A stretch of 12,773 nucleotides of DNA from Acidimicrobiales bacterium. Lineage in GTDB: Bacteria; Actinomycetota; Acidimicrobiia; Acidimicrobiales; JABEUL01. This document shows positions 1-6,545 of this stretch, one piece after another; position 1 is the first letter of the stretch, and the number at the start of each line of letters is the position of its first letter. The DNA lies in assembly GCA_013044465.1 (NCBI GenBank), contig JABEUL010000100.1:1-12773 (forward strand). The letters are read 5' to 3'. The notes below the pieces were generated by a model, which saw nothing but the letters and a program-made list of their open reading frames with translations, was not told the origin of the DNA and made no database searches. The translations under genes were made by a program, and so were the position numbers.

Positions 1-94
1 ATCCTAAGGGTGCTTCTGTTGTAAAAGTGTAGGTTGCGCCGCCAGAATTTATCTAGCATCACGTAAATGGCGGAAGTGCCAGTAAAATAGGCTG
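1..94. other. Left edge: gene-poor end with weak inverted repeat
   Basis: No gene can be called with confidence. An inverted repeat, CCGCCA at 39-44 and TGGCGG at 68-73, also carries an inner TTTA/TAAA pair with a three-base bulge. It lies between the nitronate monooxygenase stop (95) and a plus-strand frame that enters from the left edge and stops at 30-32 (last residues PKGASVVKV). If that frame is the tail of a real gene, the repeat sits between two convergent genes and could end transcription from both sides, but neither strand has a clear T-run after it. A minus-strand frame from an ATG at 59 also stays open to the edge, so a co-directional downstream gene is an alternative. Confidence 0.25.
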
Positions 95-1603
95 TTACTT
101 TTCCTGATTAGGCTGACTTAGCAGGTACTTGACCAAGTCGCTTGCACAATAGACTTCGCCATTTCCATCTGAATCCGTTTCTCCCCCTATTGTTTTTGCA
201 ATCCTAACTACGTCGTCTCCGATGGTAACAATTGGTGGCTCTACATAGGTCCCCCCGGAGATCTCTCTGGTTTGGGCAAATCCAGCTGTTGCCAAAAGAC
301 CATTGCATAAACATTTTCGACCGACAGTATTTTCGATTGCTCCACCTTTAGCAATATATAGCTGTTCCTCTTCGCTTGGACATCTCATCACCAGTACGCC
401 GCTTTCTGCCCTTGCTAAAACTCTAAGGTAGCCCAGATCGCACTTTCTATCCCTGGCGTTTAATACTTCATCTTCAGACAAAGTGCCTTCCATGTTGGCG
501 ACTTTAAATGGATATCCACTTGGCGAGGCAACTGGATCGGTCATAACAGTGAGATCGCCTTCGACTGCTTTCATAAAAAGCTTATGTCGCAGATCTGGCT
601 CCATACCCGATTCCTTACATAGAGCAAATGCTGTTCCGATTTGGACACCTCTGGCACCTTGTTCTAGTGACTCGGCAATTGCTTCTGGTGAAGCCCTTGT
701 GCCAGCCAGCCAAAACGGAAGGCCCAGTTCTTTGATCTTTTTTAAGTCAGGATTATCTCGCTCGCCATATATAGGTTGACCTGCATCATCTAGGGAAAGT
801 CGACCTCTAGGTGGTGCATTGTGACCTCCAGCACTTGGCGCTTCGACGATAAATCCATCTGGAATAGTCTCTTGGTCCTTTGCTAAATATATTGCCAACA
901 CATGCGAAGACACTATGGCTAGAAATGCTGGCATCCTTAGATTCTTTGGCGAAGTAGAGACAATTTTGCTGGGGTCAAAATTAACCCTGGCAAATTCAGA
1001 GTCACTTCCCTCAACTGGGACAGAGTAGCTTACGGGTTTTCCTCTTGAAAGCGAGCGTATTAAGTCTGGGATTTTCGCTGGTATGCCCGCTCCCATTGTC
1101 ACAGCGTCAACTCCTCCCAATATTGCGCCATAGATTGAAGGAGCTGTTGGGATGTGGATTTTTTCCAGGTAATTTATCCCAACTGGGCTAGGATTATCCT
1201 CTTTGGCTAACCACACTTCACCAAAATTTGCTAGTACCGTGAGTTCAAGTAGCCACTTTGAAGACTCGACTTTAAACATTGGAACGCTTTTGAACCTCGC
1301 TTTAGGAGATTTCCCGCCTTTTATATACCAGCGGCCTAAGACTCGTTGCACCAGTTCTTGATCTGGAAAGTTAGCATAGGCTCTCTGGAGGTGTCCTCCC
1401 GGATCACCTAAGCCGAGAGTTCTAGCGTGAACTACTTCAATGGCTGTTCCTGACACTACGCCCAGACACCCTAATTGACCGACAGCTCTTGCCAGCTGCC
1501 ACCTCGATATGCCAACTCCCATCCCTCCTTGGATTATTTTTGGCAGGTCTGTGGCCACGGCTTTAGATTGGAATTCATTTGAAAGTTCTGCGGTTAAGCT
1601 CAT
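95..1603 (-). CDS. Nitronate monooxygenase / 2-nitropropane dioxygenase family FMN protein (long form)
   Basis: This is an FMN-dependent TIM-barrel protein. Family members oxidise alkyl nitronates to carbonyl compounds and nitrite; related folds act as enoyl reductases (PfaD type), so the true substrate is open. Visible motifs are QGGMGVGIS (residues 25-33, N-terminal strand and flavin region), a GGVDAVTMGAGIP segment (163-175), EAPSAGGHN (254-262, glycine-rich stretch with the His expected in the active site), and GVQIGTAF (319-326, phosphate-binding region). At 502 residues it is well over the 320-380 of classical enzymes. The extra C-terminal part holds C388, C408, C431 and C433 (GRKCLCNG), which could bind metal or be structural; I believe this is typical of the long subfamily. 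The ATGAGC start is chosen because TAGGTAGG lies 8 nt upstream. That Shine-Dalgarno-like sequence is one arm of the palindrome at 1610-1633. The gene is divergent from the mobA operon with 132 bp between starts. Confidence 0.88.
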   Translation of the reverse strand: MSLTAELSNEFQSKAVATDLPKIIQGGMGVGISRWQLARAVGQLGCLGVVSGTAIEVVHARTLGLGDPGGHLQRAYANFPDQELVQRVLGRWYIKGGKSPKARFKSVPMFKVESSKWLLELTVLANFGEVWLAKEDNPSPVGINYLEKIHIPTAPSIYGAILGGVDAVTMGAGIPAKIPDLIRSLSRGKPVSYSVPVEGSDSEFARVNFDPSKIVSTSPKNLRMPAFLAIVSSHVLAIYLAKDQETIPDGFIVEAPSAGGHNAPPRGRLSLDDAGQPIYGERDNPDLKKIKELGLPFWLAGTRASPEAIAESLEQGARGVQIGTAFALCKESGMEPDLRHKLFMKAVEGDLTVMTDPVASPSGYPFKVANMEGTLSEDEVLNARDRKCDLGYLRVLARAESGVLVMRCPSEEEQLYIAKGGAIENTVGRKCLCNGLLATAGFAQTREISGGTYVEPPIVTIGDDVVRIAKTIGGETDSDGNGEVYCASDLVKYLLSQPNQEK

Positions 1604-1609
1604 CCATCA

Positions 1610-1633
1610 AACCTACCTACCAGTAGGTAGGTT
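1610..1633. promoter_or_regulatory. 24-bp palindrome, probable TetR-type operator
   Basis: Two perfect 11-bp arms, AACCTACCTAC and GTAGGTAGGTT, are separated by CA. The left arm begins 6 bp upstream of the nitronate monooxygenase start codon and includes its likely ribosome-binding sequence. Long GC-cored palindromes of the ACCTACC/GGTAGGT kind are common TetR-family operators, and nitronate monooxygenase genes are often under TetR-like control. A bound repressor would cover the start region of the minus-strand gene. No regulator gene lies in the window. In RNA the same bases could fold into a hairpin that hides the ribosome-binding site. The symmetry is seen directly; the regulator type is inferred. 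Confidence 0.6.
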
Positions 1634-1723
1634 AAGTAGGGTCTTTAGTCCCAATCGGAGAATTTAGAAGTCTTTATGGGCTCGTAGGACTTTTGCCCCT
1701 ACCATCATTAGTCCTGCTAAAGG

Positions 1724-1729
1724 GATAAT
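1724..1729 (+). promoter_or_regulatory. Candidate -10 element of the mobA-moaD operon
   Basis: GATAAT is followed by six bases (TAACAG) and then the ATG of mobA at 1736. If transcription starts at that A, the mobA message is leaderless, a layout common in actinobacteria. The only Shine-Dalgarno-like bases (AGGG, 1721-1724) are 11 nt from the ATG, which is too far for a good site, so the leaderless reading is reasonable. There is no convincing -35 box. An AGGACT/AGTCCT inverted repeat (1686-1691 and 1710-1715) lies just upstream and may or may not matter. Confidence 0.35.
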
Positions 1730-1735
1730 TAACAG

Positions 1736-2461
1736 ATGTCCCGAAAAAGTGAACTTCGAGTAACACCTACTCCAAGTAATCACAAAATTGATACCGCAGA
1801 TCTTCTGAACAACGGCTTTAATGCCATGCCCGCCGGATTGCTGCTCACTGGTGGAGCCAGTCGCAGAATGGGTCGAAACAAAGCTCTAATAAAAATAAAC
1901 GGTACTTCTTCTTCAAAATTGGTTGCTAAACAACTTTCAAAAGTTACGAGTGTACAAGTTGAAGTCGGACCTGGATATTCAGGGCTTGATTCAATCGAAG
2001 AAACAGGAAGTGGGAGCGGTCCTCTTAATGCAATTGCAAGGGGTTGGGAGTATTTGCAATCAATGGGATACCAGGGTCCTGTTCTTGTAGCAGCATGTGA
2101 TCTTCCGCTTATAAATTATGAGTTATTAAATTATCTAGCTACTCATGAAGGCAATAAAAGTGTGGTCCCGCTACTTGCAGGGAAAACCCAACCTCTATGT
2201 GCCAGATGGTCGAGCGAGGCTCTAGATGAAGCTATTGCAAGGTTTGAAACTGGCGAGCGCTCACTTAGGTGGTTTCCAGAAGCCGATGGAGTGATAATAG
2301 GGAACCCAGATTTAATTAGCAGACTTGGCGGAGAAGTTGTATTAAGTGATATTGATACTCCCCTGGATCTAGAGATGTGCATCGTAAATGCAGAAAAACT
2401 ATCCATAGCCACAAAAAGTCAAATTTCTGGCCCCTCTACTTACATAAAGGCTTTAGGCTAG
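1736..2461 (+). CDS. mobA: Molybdenum cofactor guanylyltransferase MobA
   Basis: MobA transfers GMP from GTP to molybdenum-molybdopterin in the cytoplasm, giving the guanine-dinucleotide cofactor used by DMSO-reductase-family enzymes such as nitrate reductase and formate dehydrogenase. The protein shows the nucleotidyltransferase signature LLTGGASRRMGRNKA (residues 36-50), GPLNAI (95-100), the metal-binding ACDLPL (120-125), QPLCARW (152-158) and DIDTPLDL (205-212). Its 241 residues exceed the usual 190-200 because of about 30 N-terminal residues without similarity. A second ATG (M31, at 1826) begins right at the conserved core but has no ribosome-binding site, so I keep the first ATG with its possible leaderless promoter. 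It is the first gene of the operon, 11 bp upstream of moaE. The divergent MocA (CMP-adding) and other small nucleotidyltransferases are alternatives, but the downstream genes favour MobA. Confidence 0.88.
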   Translation: MSRKSELRVTPTPSNHKIDTADLLNNGFNAMPAGLLLTGGASRRMGRNKALIKINGTSSSKLVAKQLSKVTSVQVEVGPGYSGLDSIEETGSGSGPLNAIARGWEYLQSMGYQGPVLVAACDLPLINYELLNYLATHEGNKSVVPLLAGKTQPLCARWSSEALDEAIARFETGERSLRWFPEADGVIIGNPDLISRLGGEVVLSDIDTPLDLEMCIVNAEKLSIATKSQISGPSTYIKALG

Positions 2462-2472
2462 TAGGTGTAGAT

Positions 2473-2967
2473 ATGGCTGATTTTAAGTCTCTTGACGAAG
2501 ATTCCTGGATTGAGATTACTCATGAGTCTCTTGATCAGAGAGAAGTATATGACTGGCTAAACATTCCAACAAGTGGAGCCGTCTTGGTATTTAGTGGGAA
2601 TGTTAGAAATCACTCAGAGGGAAGAGAAGATGTAGGTTCCGTTTCCTACGAGGCACATCTTGGTCAGGTGGGCCCGAGATTGCATGCCGTTGAAAAACAC
2701 TGCAGAAAAGACTTTGTCGGAATCGACAGAATTGCCCTGCTCCATAGGCTTGGAACCTTGCAAATTGGAGAGTCTTCAGTAGTTGTTGGAATCAGTGCAG
2801 CCCATAGAGATGTAGCCTACCTGGCATCAAGGTGGTGTATAGATACAATCAAGAAATCCGTTCCTATCTGGAAATATGAACACTTCTTAGACGGTGGCGA
2901 ATGGGGCTCAAATGCACACCAATTTGTTGATCTTGATAGTGATGATCGAGGTACCTTTCCATCATGA
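2473..2967 (+). CDS. moaE: Molybdopterin synthase catalytic subunit MoaE
   Basis: MoaE pairs with thiocarboxylated MoaD to insert two sulfurs into cyclic pyranopterin monophosphate, making molybdopterin. The 164-residue protein has the family landmarks in order: GAVLVFSGNVRNHSEG (35-50, including the RNH segment), HRLG (91-94), AHRDVAY (110-116) and KKSVPIWKYE (127-136) with the lysines expected at the active site. Length fits the family (about 140-160). The reading frame stays open further upstream inside mobA, but the ATG at 2473 just after the mobA stop is preferred because family similarity starts there and the purine-rich TAGGTG precedes it. The stop overlaps the moeA start as ATGA, so the two are translationally coupled. 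The gene order here puts moaE far from moaD, although the products form one complex. Confidence 0.93.
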   Translation: MADFKSLDEDSWIEITHESLDQREVYDWLNIPTSGAVLVFSGNVRNHSEGREDVGSVSYEAHLGQVGPRLHAVEKHCRKDFVGIDRIALLHRLGTLQIGESSVVVGISAAHRDVAYLASRWCIDTIKKSVPIWKYEHFLDGGEWGSNAHQFVDLDSDDRGTFPS

Positions 2968-4196
2968 TCTCCCTTGAAGACGCTCGCTCTATTGTGTTGG
3001 ATGGTCATGTGCCCTTATCCAGTGAAACTGTTCCACTCTTAGAATCACTTGGCTTGGTTCTTGCAAAAGATATTATTTCTTGCTGCAATGTACCAGCGTT
3101 TGTCAATTCTGCAATGGATGGCTATGCTCTGAATTCAAGTGATACCAAAGAACCCGGAACTCGGTTACAAATAGCCGGTATTACCTATGCTGGTATGCCC
3201 CCTGGTGAAACATTGATGCCTGGAACCTGTCAGAGAATCATGACTGGAGCCCCAATCCCTAAAGGAAGCGATGCGGTGTGCATCCAGGAGTTGACTCATC
3301 AGGCATCCTCTGTTTGTGAAACTGTTGTTATAGAAGCAGTAGTCAGTAAAGGCGATAATGTCAGACAGATAGGTGAAGATATTTCCGAGGGTTCGGTCCT
3401 CTTCGAGAAAAATACAAAAGTTACCTCTACTCACATTGGCGTTCTGGCAAGCATTGGAATAGGCAAGGTAGAAGTTATCAGGAGACCCATTGTCGGAGTA
3501 CTTTCAACTGGAGATGAATTAAGCGAGATTGGAGATCCTTCCCTCGACGGGAAAATTTGGGACTCAAACCGGTATTCTTTGATTGCTGCACTAAAAGAAA
3601 TTGGCGCAGAACCTGTGGACCTAGGACTTATTAAAGACGACCTCCATGCTCTTCGGGAACACATTACTGAAGCTGGTCGAAAATGCGACTTGATTCTCAC
3701 TTCAGGTGGGGCAAGTGTAGGCGATGCTGACTTTATATCTGAGATAATTGCCGATCTTTGCGGGTCAAGTGCAAAATGGATGAAAGTCATGGTAAAGCCT
3801 GGCAAACCACTAGCGTATGGCATACTTTCTAATTCATCTACCCCGATTTTAGGCTTGCCTGGAAATCCGGTTGCCGCTTTAATTAGTTTTCGAATGTTTG
3901 CTAGACCCTTGATAAGAAAGCTGATGGGGATTGAACCGCAAATAATTCCAACGTGGACTGGGATAGCAGATGAAGACTTCCCCCGTCATATTGACGGAAA
4001 ACTACACATAGATAGAGCAAGAGTAGCCTTTGACGACCAGGGGGAGCTTAGAGTTTCCAGATCCACCAAGCAGGGTTCGCATCAACTCTCGGCAATGGCA
4101 TATTCAAATGCTTTGATTTACCTAGAAGATGGAATTGGAATAAAAGTTGGCGATAGAGTAAAAATTGAATTACTCGATTGGGAGTCCATTGAATGA
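2964..4196 (+). CDS. moeA: Molybdopterin molybdenumtransferase MoeA
   Basis: MoeA inserts molybdenum into adenylylated molybdopterin, the last step shared by all molybdenum cofactors. The 410 residues match the family length. Motifs run in order: NSAMDGYA (48-55), TGAPIPKGSDAV (94-105), VRQIGEDI (133-140), the MPT-binding domain with STGDEL (181-186), WDSNRYSL (199-206), TSGGASVGDADF (246-257), KPGKP (278-282) and GLPGNPVA (297-304), then the C-terminal beta-barrel domain IV. The catalytic-loop aspartate of GGASVGDAD is present. The start overlaps the moaE stop (ATGA), with GAGG 12 nt upstream. The end overlaps the moaA start in the same way. The partner that adenylylates molybdopterin (MogA/MoaB) is not in the window and must lie elsewhere. 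Confidence 0.95.
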   Translation: MISLEDARSIVLDGHVPLSSETVPLLESLGLVLAKDIISCCNVPAFVNSAMDGYALNSSDTKEPGTRLQIAGITYAGMPPGETLMPGTCQRIMTGAPIPKGSDAVCIQELTHQASSVCETVVIEAVVSKGDNVRQIGEDISEGSVLFEKNTKVTSTHIGVLASIGIGKVEVIRRPIVGVLSTGDELSEIGDPSLDGKIWDSNRYSLIAALKEIGAEPVDLGLIKDDLHALREHITEAGRKCDLILTSGGASVGDADFISEIIADLCGSSAKWMKVMVKPGKPLAYGILSNSSTPILGLPGNPVAALISFRMFARPLIRKLMGIEPQIIPTWTGIADEDFPRHIDGKLHIDRARVAFDDQGELRVSRSTKQGSHQLSAMAYSNALIYLEDGIGIKVGDRVKIELLDWESIE

Positions 4197-5269
4197 TTAT
4201 TAACTCATCGATTATCCGACTAAACGACCCTAAAGTGAGGTATTCAAATAAACCAACTGCAGGTGATATGCCAAGTAATGGCCCTTTAATTGACAGGTTT
4301 GGTCGGATACATACTGATCTTAGAATTTCGATTACAGACCGTTGCAACTTGAGGTGTATTTACTGCATGCCAGAAGAAGGCGTTCCAACGCTTCCGCGCC
4401 AAGATGTCTTGAAACTAGAAGAGATTGCCGAAATTGCCTCTATCTCATTTGACCTAGGAGTAAGAAGCGTGCGAATCACTGGCGGTGAGCCGCTTGTGAG
4501 AAAGGGCGTAGAGACGCTTATTTCCATGCTGAGTGCCGTTGGATTTGAGGACCTTTCCATGACCACAAATGGGATGTACCTGGAATCCATGGCGGAAAAG
4601 CTAAAGGACGCCGGTCTTAAAAGGGTGAATATAAGTATCGACTCTCTAGATGAGCAAAAATTCGCTAGCATTCGCCGACGCGGTGACTTGACTAAAGTTC
4701 TAAATGCAATCAGGGTCGCCAAACGTGTGGGGCTATCTCCCATCAAAGTCAATGTAGTTCTTATGAAAGGACAAAATGAGAATGAGATCTTAGACTTTGC
4801 CCGTTACGGTCGAGAAAACGGTGTTATCGTTCGCTTTATCGAGTTTATGCCACTTGATGCCTCAGGCCAGTGGAGCCAAGACAAGATTGTGCCAGCCGAT
4901 AGTGTTGTCGAAACCATTAATGAGTACTGGCCCATAGGTCCCGCCTCTCTGGAGGGGCTTGCAAATAGTGCTCCAGCTAAGTCATACAGGTATTTAGACG
5001 GAGGCGGAGAGATTGGTGTTGTTGCATCTATGACGGCGCCTTTTTGTGGAGACTGCAATCGCCTCAGACTCACCTCCGACGGCGCTTTTCGCAACTGCTT
5101 GTTTTCTATTGAGGAAACTCATGTCCGTCAGCTCTTATCGGCCCCAGATAGCAGAAAAAAAGTCGAGCAGGCTATAAGGGAGTGCGTGTGGGGCAAGAAA
5201 ATGGGACATGGCACTGATGAGCCTGGCTTTGTCAGACCCAATAGAACAATATCTATGGTGGGCGGATAG
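4193..5269 (+). CDS. moaA: GTP 3',8-cyclase MoaA (radical SAM)
   Basis: MoaA converts GTP to 3',8-cyclo-GTP, the first committed step of molybdenum cofactor synthesis; MoaC, not seen here, completes cyclic pyranopterin. The N-terminal radical SAM cluster is CNLRCIYC (C51, C55, C58), with GGEP at 97-100 for S-adenosylmethionine binding and TTNG at 124-127. The second [4Fe-4S] site that holds GTP is C285, C288 and C302 (PFCGDCNRLRL, NCLFS). The protein ends in Gly-Gly, as active MoaA must. At 358 residues it is some 25 longer than usual, due to an N-terminal tail. The ATG at 4268 (M26) would give a standard length, but the first ATG has GGGAG 8 nt upstream and overlaps the moeA stop as ATGA, so it is preferred. 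Confidence 0.95.
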   Translation: MIINSSIIRLNDPKVRYSNKPTAGDMPSNGPLIDRFGRIHTDLRISITDRCNLRCIYCMPEEGVPTLPRQDVLKLEEIAEIASISFDLGVRSVRITGGEPLVRKGVETLISMLSAVGFEDLSMTTNGMYLESMAEKLKDAGLKRVNISIDSLDEQKFASIRRRGDLTKVLNAIRVAKRVGLSPIKVNVVLMKGQNENEILDFARYGRENGVIVRFIEFMPLDASGQWSQDKIVPADSVVETINEYWPIGPASLEGLANSAPAKSYRYLDGGGEIGVVASMTAPFCGDCNRLRLTSDGAFRNCLFSIEETHVRQLLSAPDSRKKVEQAIRECVWGKKMGHGTDEPGFVRPNRTISMVGG

Positions 5270-5271
5270 TT

Positions 5272-5508
5272 TTGGCAATATTGAGACTATTTGGACCCGC
5301 TAGGACAGTATGTAACCTAAAAGAGGTACATATTGAAGCTTCAAACGTTCTAGAAGTTCTAAACAAGGCTGAATCTATGTTTGGTAAGCAATTTAAAGAC
5401 TTATTAGGAGTTTCTGCTATCTGGCTTAATGGTGAGCAAACTGACCCAGATGCAAGTGTCGGGGACTTGGACGAAGTTGCCGTGCTGCCTCCGGTCTCAG
5501 GTGGCTAA
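5272..5508 (+). CDS. moaD: Molybdopterin synthase sulfur-carrier subunit MoaD
   Basis: MoaD is the small ubiquitin-fold partner of MoaE. Its C-terminal Gly-Gly is adenylylated and converted to a thiocarboxylate that donates sulfur to the pterin. The 78-residue protein has the expected start (ILRLFGPART), a WLNGE turn (51-55), and the ending DEVAVLPPVSGG. The start is TTG, two bases after the moaA stop, with GGCGGA 5 nt upstream; no ATG or GTG fits better. A weak start may keep its level low or tie it to moaA translation. It is the last gene of the operon. The activating enzyme (MoeB or MoeZ type) is absent from the window. Confidence 0.92.
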   Translation: MAILRLFGPARTVCNLKEVHIEASNVLEVLNKAESMFGKQFKDLLGVSAIWLNGEQTDPDASVGDLDEVAVLPPVSGG

Positions 5509-5560
5509 TTCTTTTATTTAACGAACTGTTTTCCCCAATATTTCAAAAACTTAAAAACCA

Positions 5561-5584
5561 TCTCTGTGTGTTTTGACACAGAGA
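5561..5584. terminator. Perfect 9-bp hairpin between moaD and ctaA
   Basis: TCTCTGTGT (5561-5569) and ACACAGAGA (5576-5584) are perfectly complementary around a six-base loop GTTTTG. It lies 52 bp after the moaD stop and 20 bp before the ctaA start. Read on the plus strand it is not followed by a T-run, so it is a poor intrinsic terminator for the molybdenum operon. Read on the minus strand it is followed by two T-rich runs, giving terminator form for antisense transcripts. It could instead be an operator or a leader hairpin for ctaA. A TTGACA hexamer (5572-5577) overlaps it, but I see no good -10 at the right distance. Confidence 0.45.
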
Positions 5585-5604
5585 ACTCTCAATTGGAGAT
5601 GTAA

Positions 5605-6504
5605 ATGAAAAATAAGCTAGTGGCAAACGCGACTGCACTTATGATATCGACCTACTTGCTAATAGTTTTGGGATCAACCGTCAGAGTGACTGATTCTGGC
5701 ACAGGATGTCCTGGGTGGCCTCTGTGTTACGGGCAGCTTGGTCCTGTAGATAGGCCACACGCCTTAATCGAGCAGTCGCATCGCTATTTAGCAACTGTTG
5801 TGACAATATTTGCATTCACGACACTGTGGCAAGCTGCGAAACTTGGCAAAAAGCACTTAATCTTCAAATTATCGGCCATTTCTCTTGCCGTAGTTTTATT
5901 CCAAGTCGTTCTGGGCGCTGTAACCGTATTTACAAAAAATGCTCCTTGGACAGTTGCAGCCCACCTCTTAACAGCTATGGCTTTTTTGGGCATAGTGTCT
6001 GCTACTTGGATAGTTTCAATTCACAAGGAAGCAACCTTAATCCATTTGCCCTCAACCGTTAAGGTTTGGGCACATCTGAGCCTTTTTTTCACCTTCATTA
6101 TGATGTTTTCTGGAAGCCTAATAGTAAACGGCGGAGCAGAAAAGGCCTGTTATTGGTGGCCAATTTGTGAAAGCGGTCCGCCTTTTCATCTATTAATACT
6201 GCACTACATTCACCGGTCCATTGGGGTTTTGGCTGGTGCTTCACTCATTGGAATGGCAGTTTCGACCTGGAGGCGTTATGGAAACTCAGATTGGTGGAAT
6301 AAATATGCCTTTGGAGTATTTGCCGCCATCACTCTAGCGGCGACTGCGGGCGCCCTTAGCGCAATTACGAAAGCAGAAGAAGCCCTAGCAGACACACATT
6401 TGGCACTTGCCGCTCTCACTTGGCTCATGGTAGTAGTTTTTTATACGCGCCTACACCTCTTAGTCGCTGGCGAAACAGAGCCAGATAAGCCGCTGGTGAC
6501 GTAG
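5605..6504 (+). CDS. ctaA: Heme A synthase (CtaA/Cox15 family)
   Basis: CtaA oxidises the C8 methyl of heme O to the formyl group of heme A, the cofactor of aa3-type cytochrome c oxidases, in the cytoplasmic membrane. The 299-residue protein has about eight membrane helices in two similar halves. The four heme-ligand histidine positions are visible as EQSHR (H59, with E56 in the family motif), AAH (H120), HYIHR (H200/H203) and DTH (H265). Two cysteine pairs sit in outer loops, C35/C41 (TGCPGWPLC) and C182/C188 (ACYWWPIC), as in the Gram-positive type CtaA. The start is supported by TGGAG 6 nt upstream. Heme O synthase (ctaB) and oxidase genes, its frequent neighbours, are not in the window, and it may be expressed alone or with the downstream membrane gene. 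Confidence 0.94.
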   Translation: MKNKLVANATALMISTYLLIVLGSTVRVTDSGTGCPGWPLCYGQLGPVDRPHALIEQSHRYLATVVTIFAFTTLWQAAKLGKKHLIFKLSAISLAVVLFQVVLGAVTVFTKNAPWTVAAHLLTAMAFLGIVSATWIVSIHKEATLIHLPSTVKVWAHLSLFFTFIMMFSGSLIVNGGAEKACYWWPICESGPPFHLLILHYIHRSIGVLAGASLIGMAVSTWRRYGNSDWWNKYAFGVFAAITLAATAGALSAITKAEEALADTHLALAALTWLMVVVFYTRLHLLVAGETEPDKPLVT

Positions 6505-6545
6505 TCATTTACAGATCTCATGTTTCATGCTGACCTGGGCCAGTA

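Noticed and set aside
39..73. Integron attC-like site at the left-edge inverted repeat
   Set aside because: The arms do not contain the RYYYAAC/GTTRRRY core sites, and there is no integrase or cassette array.
1686..1715. AGGACT/AGTCCT inverted repeat as an operator for mobA
   Set aside because: Six-base arms 18 bp apart are expected by chance in a window of this size; noted only under the promoter.
2377..2472. Longer MoaE from an ATG inside mobA
   Set aside because: The added 32 residues have no MoaE similarity and lie almost wholly within mobA; the ATG at 2473 follows the mobA stop and starts the family region.
3431..3823. Minus-strand open frame of 130 codons
   Set aside because: It lies opposite the strongly conserved MoeA coding region and shows no recognisable protein motifs.
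5572..5577. TTGACA as a -35 box for ctaA
   Set aside because: At 16-18 bp spacing the -10 position falls on GGAGAT-like bases of the ribosome-binding site, so no promoter is supported.
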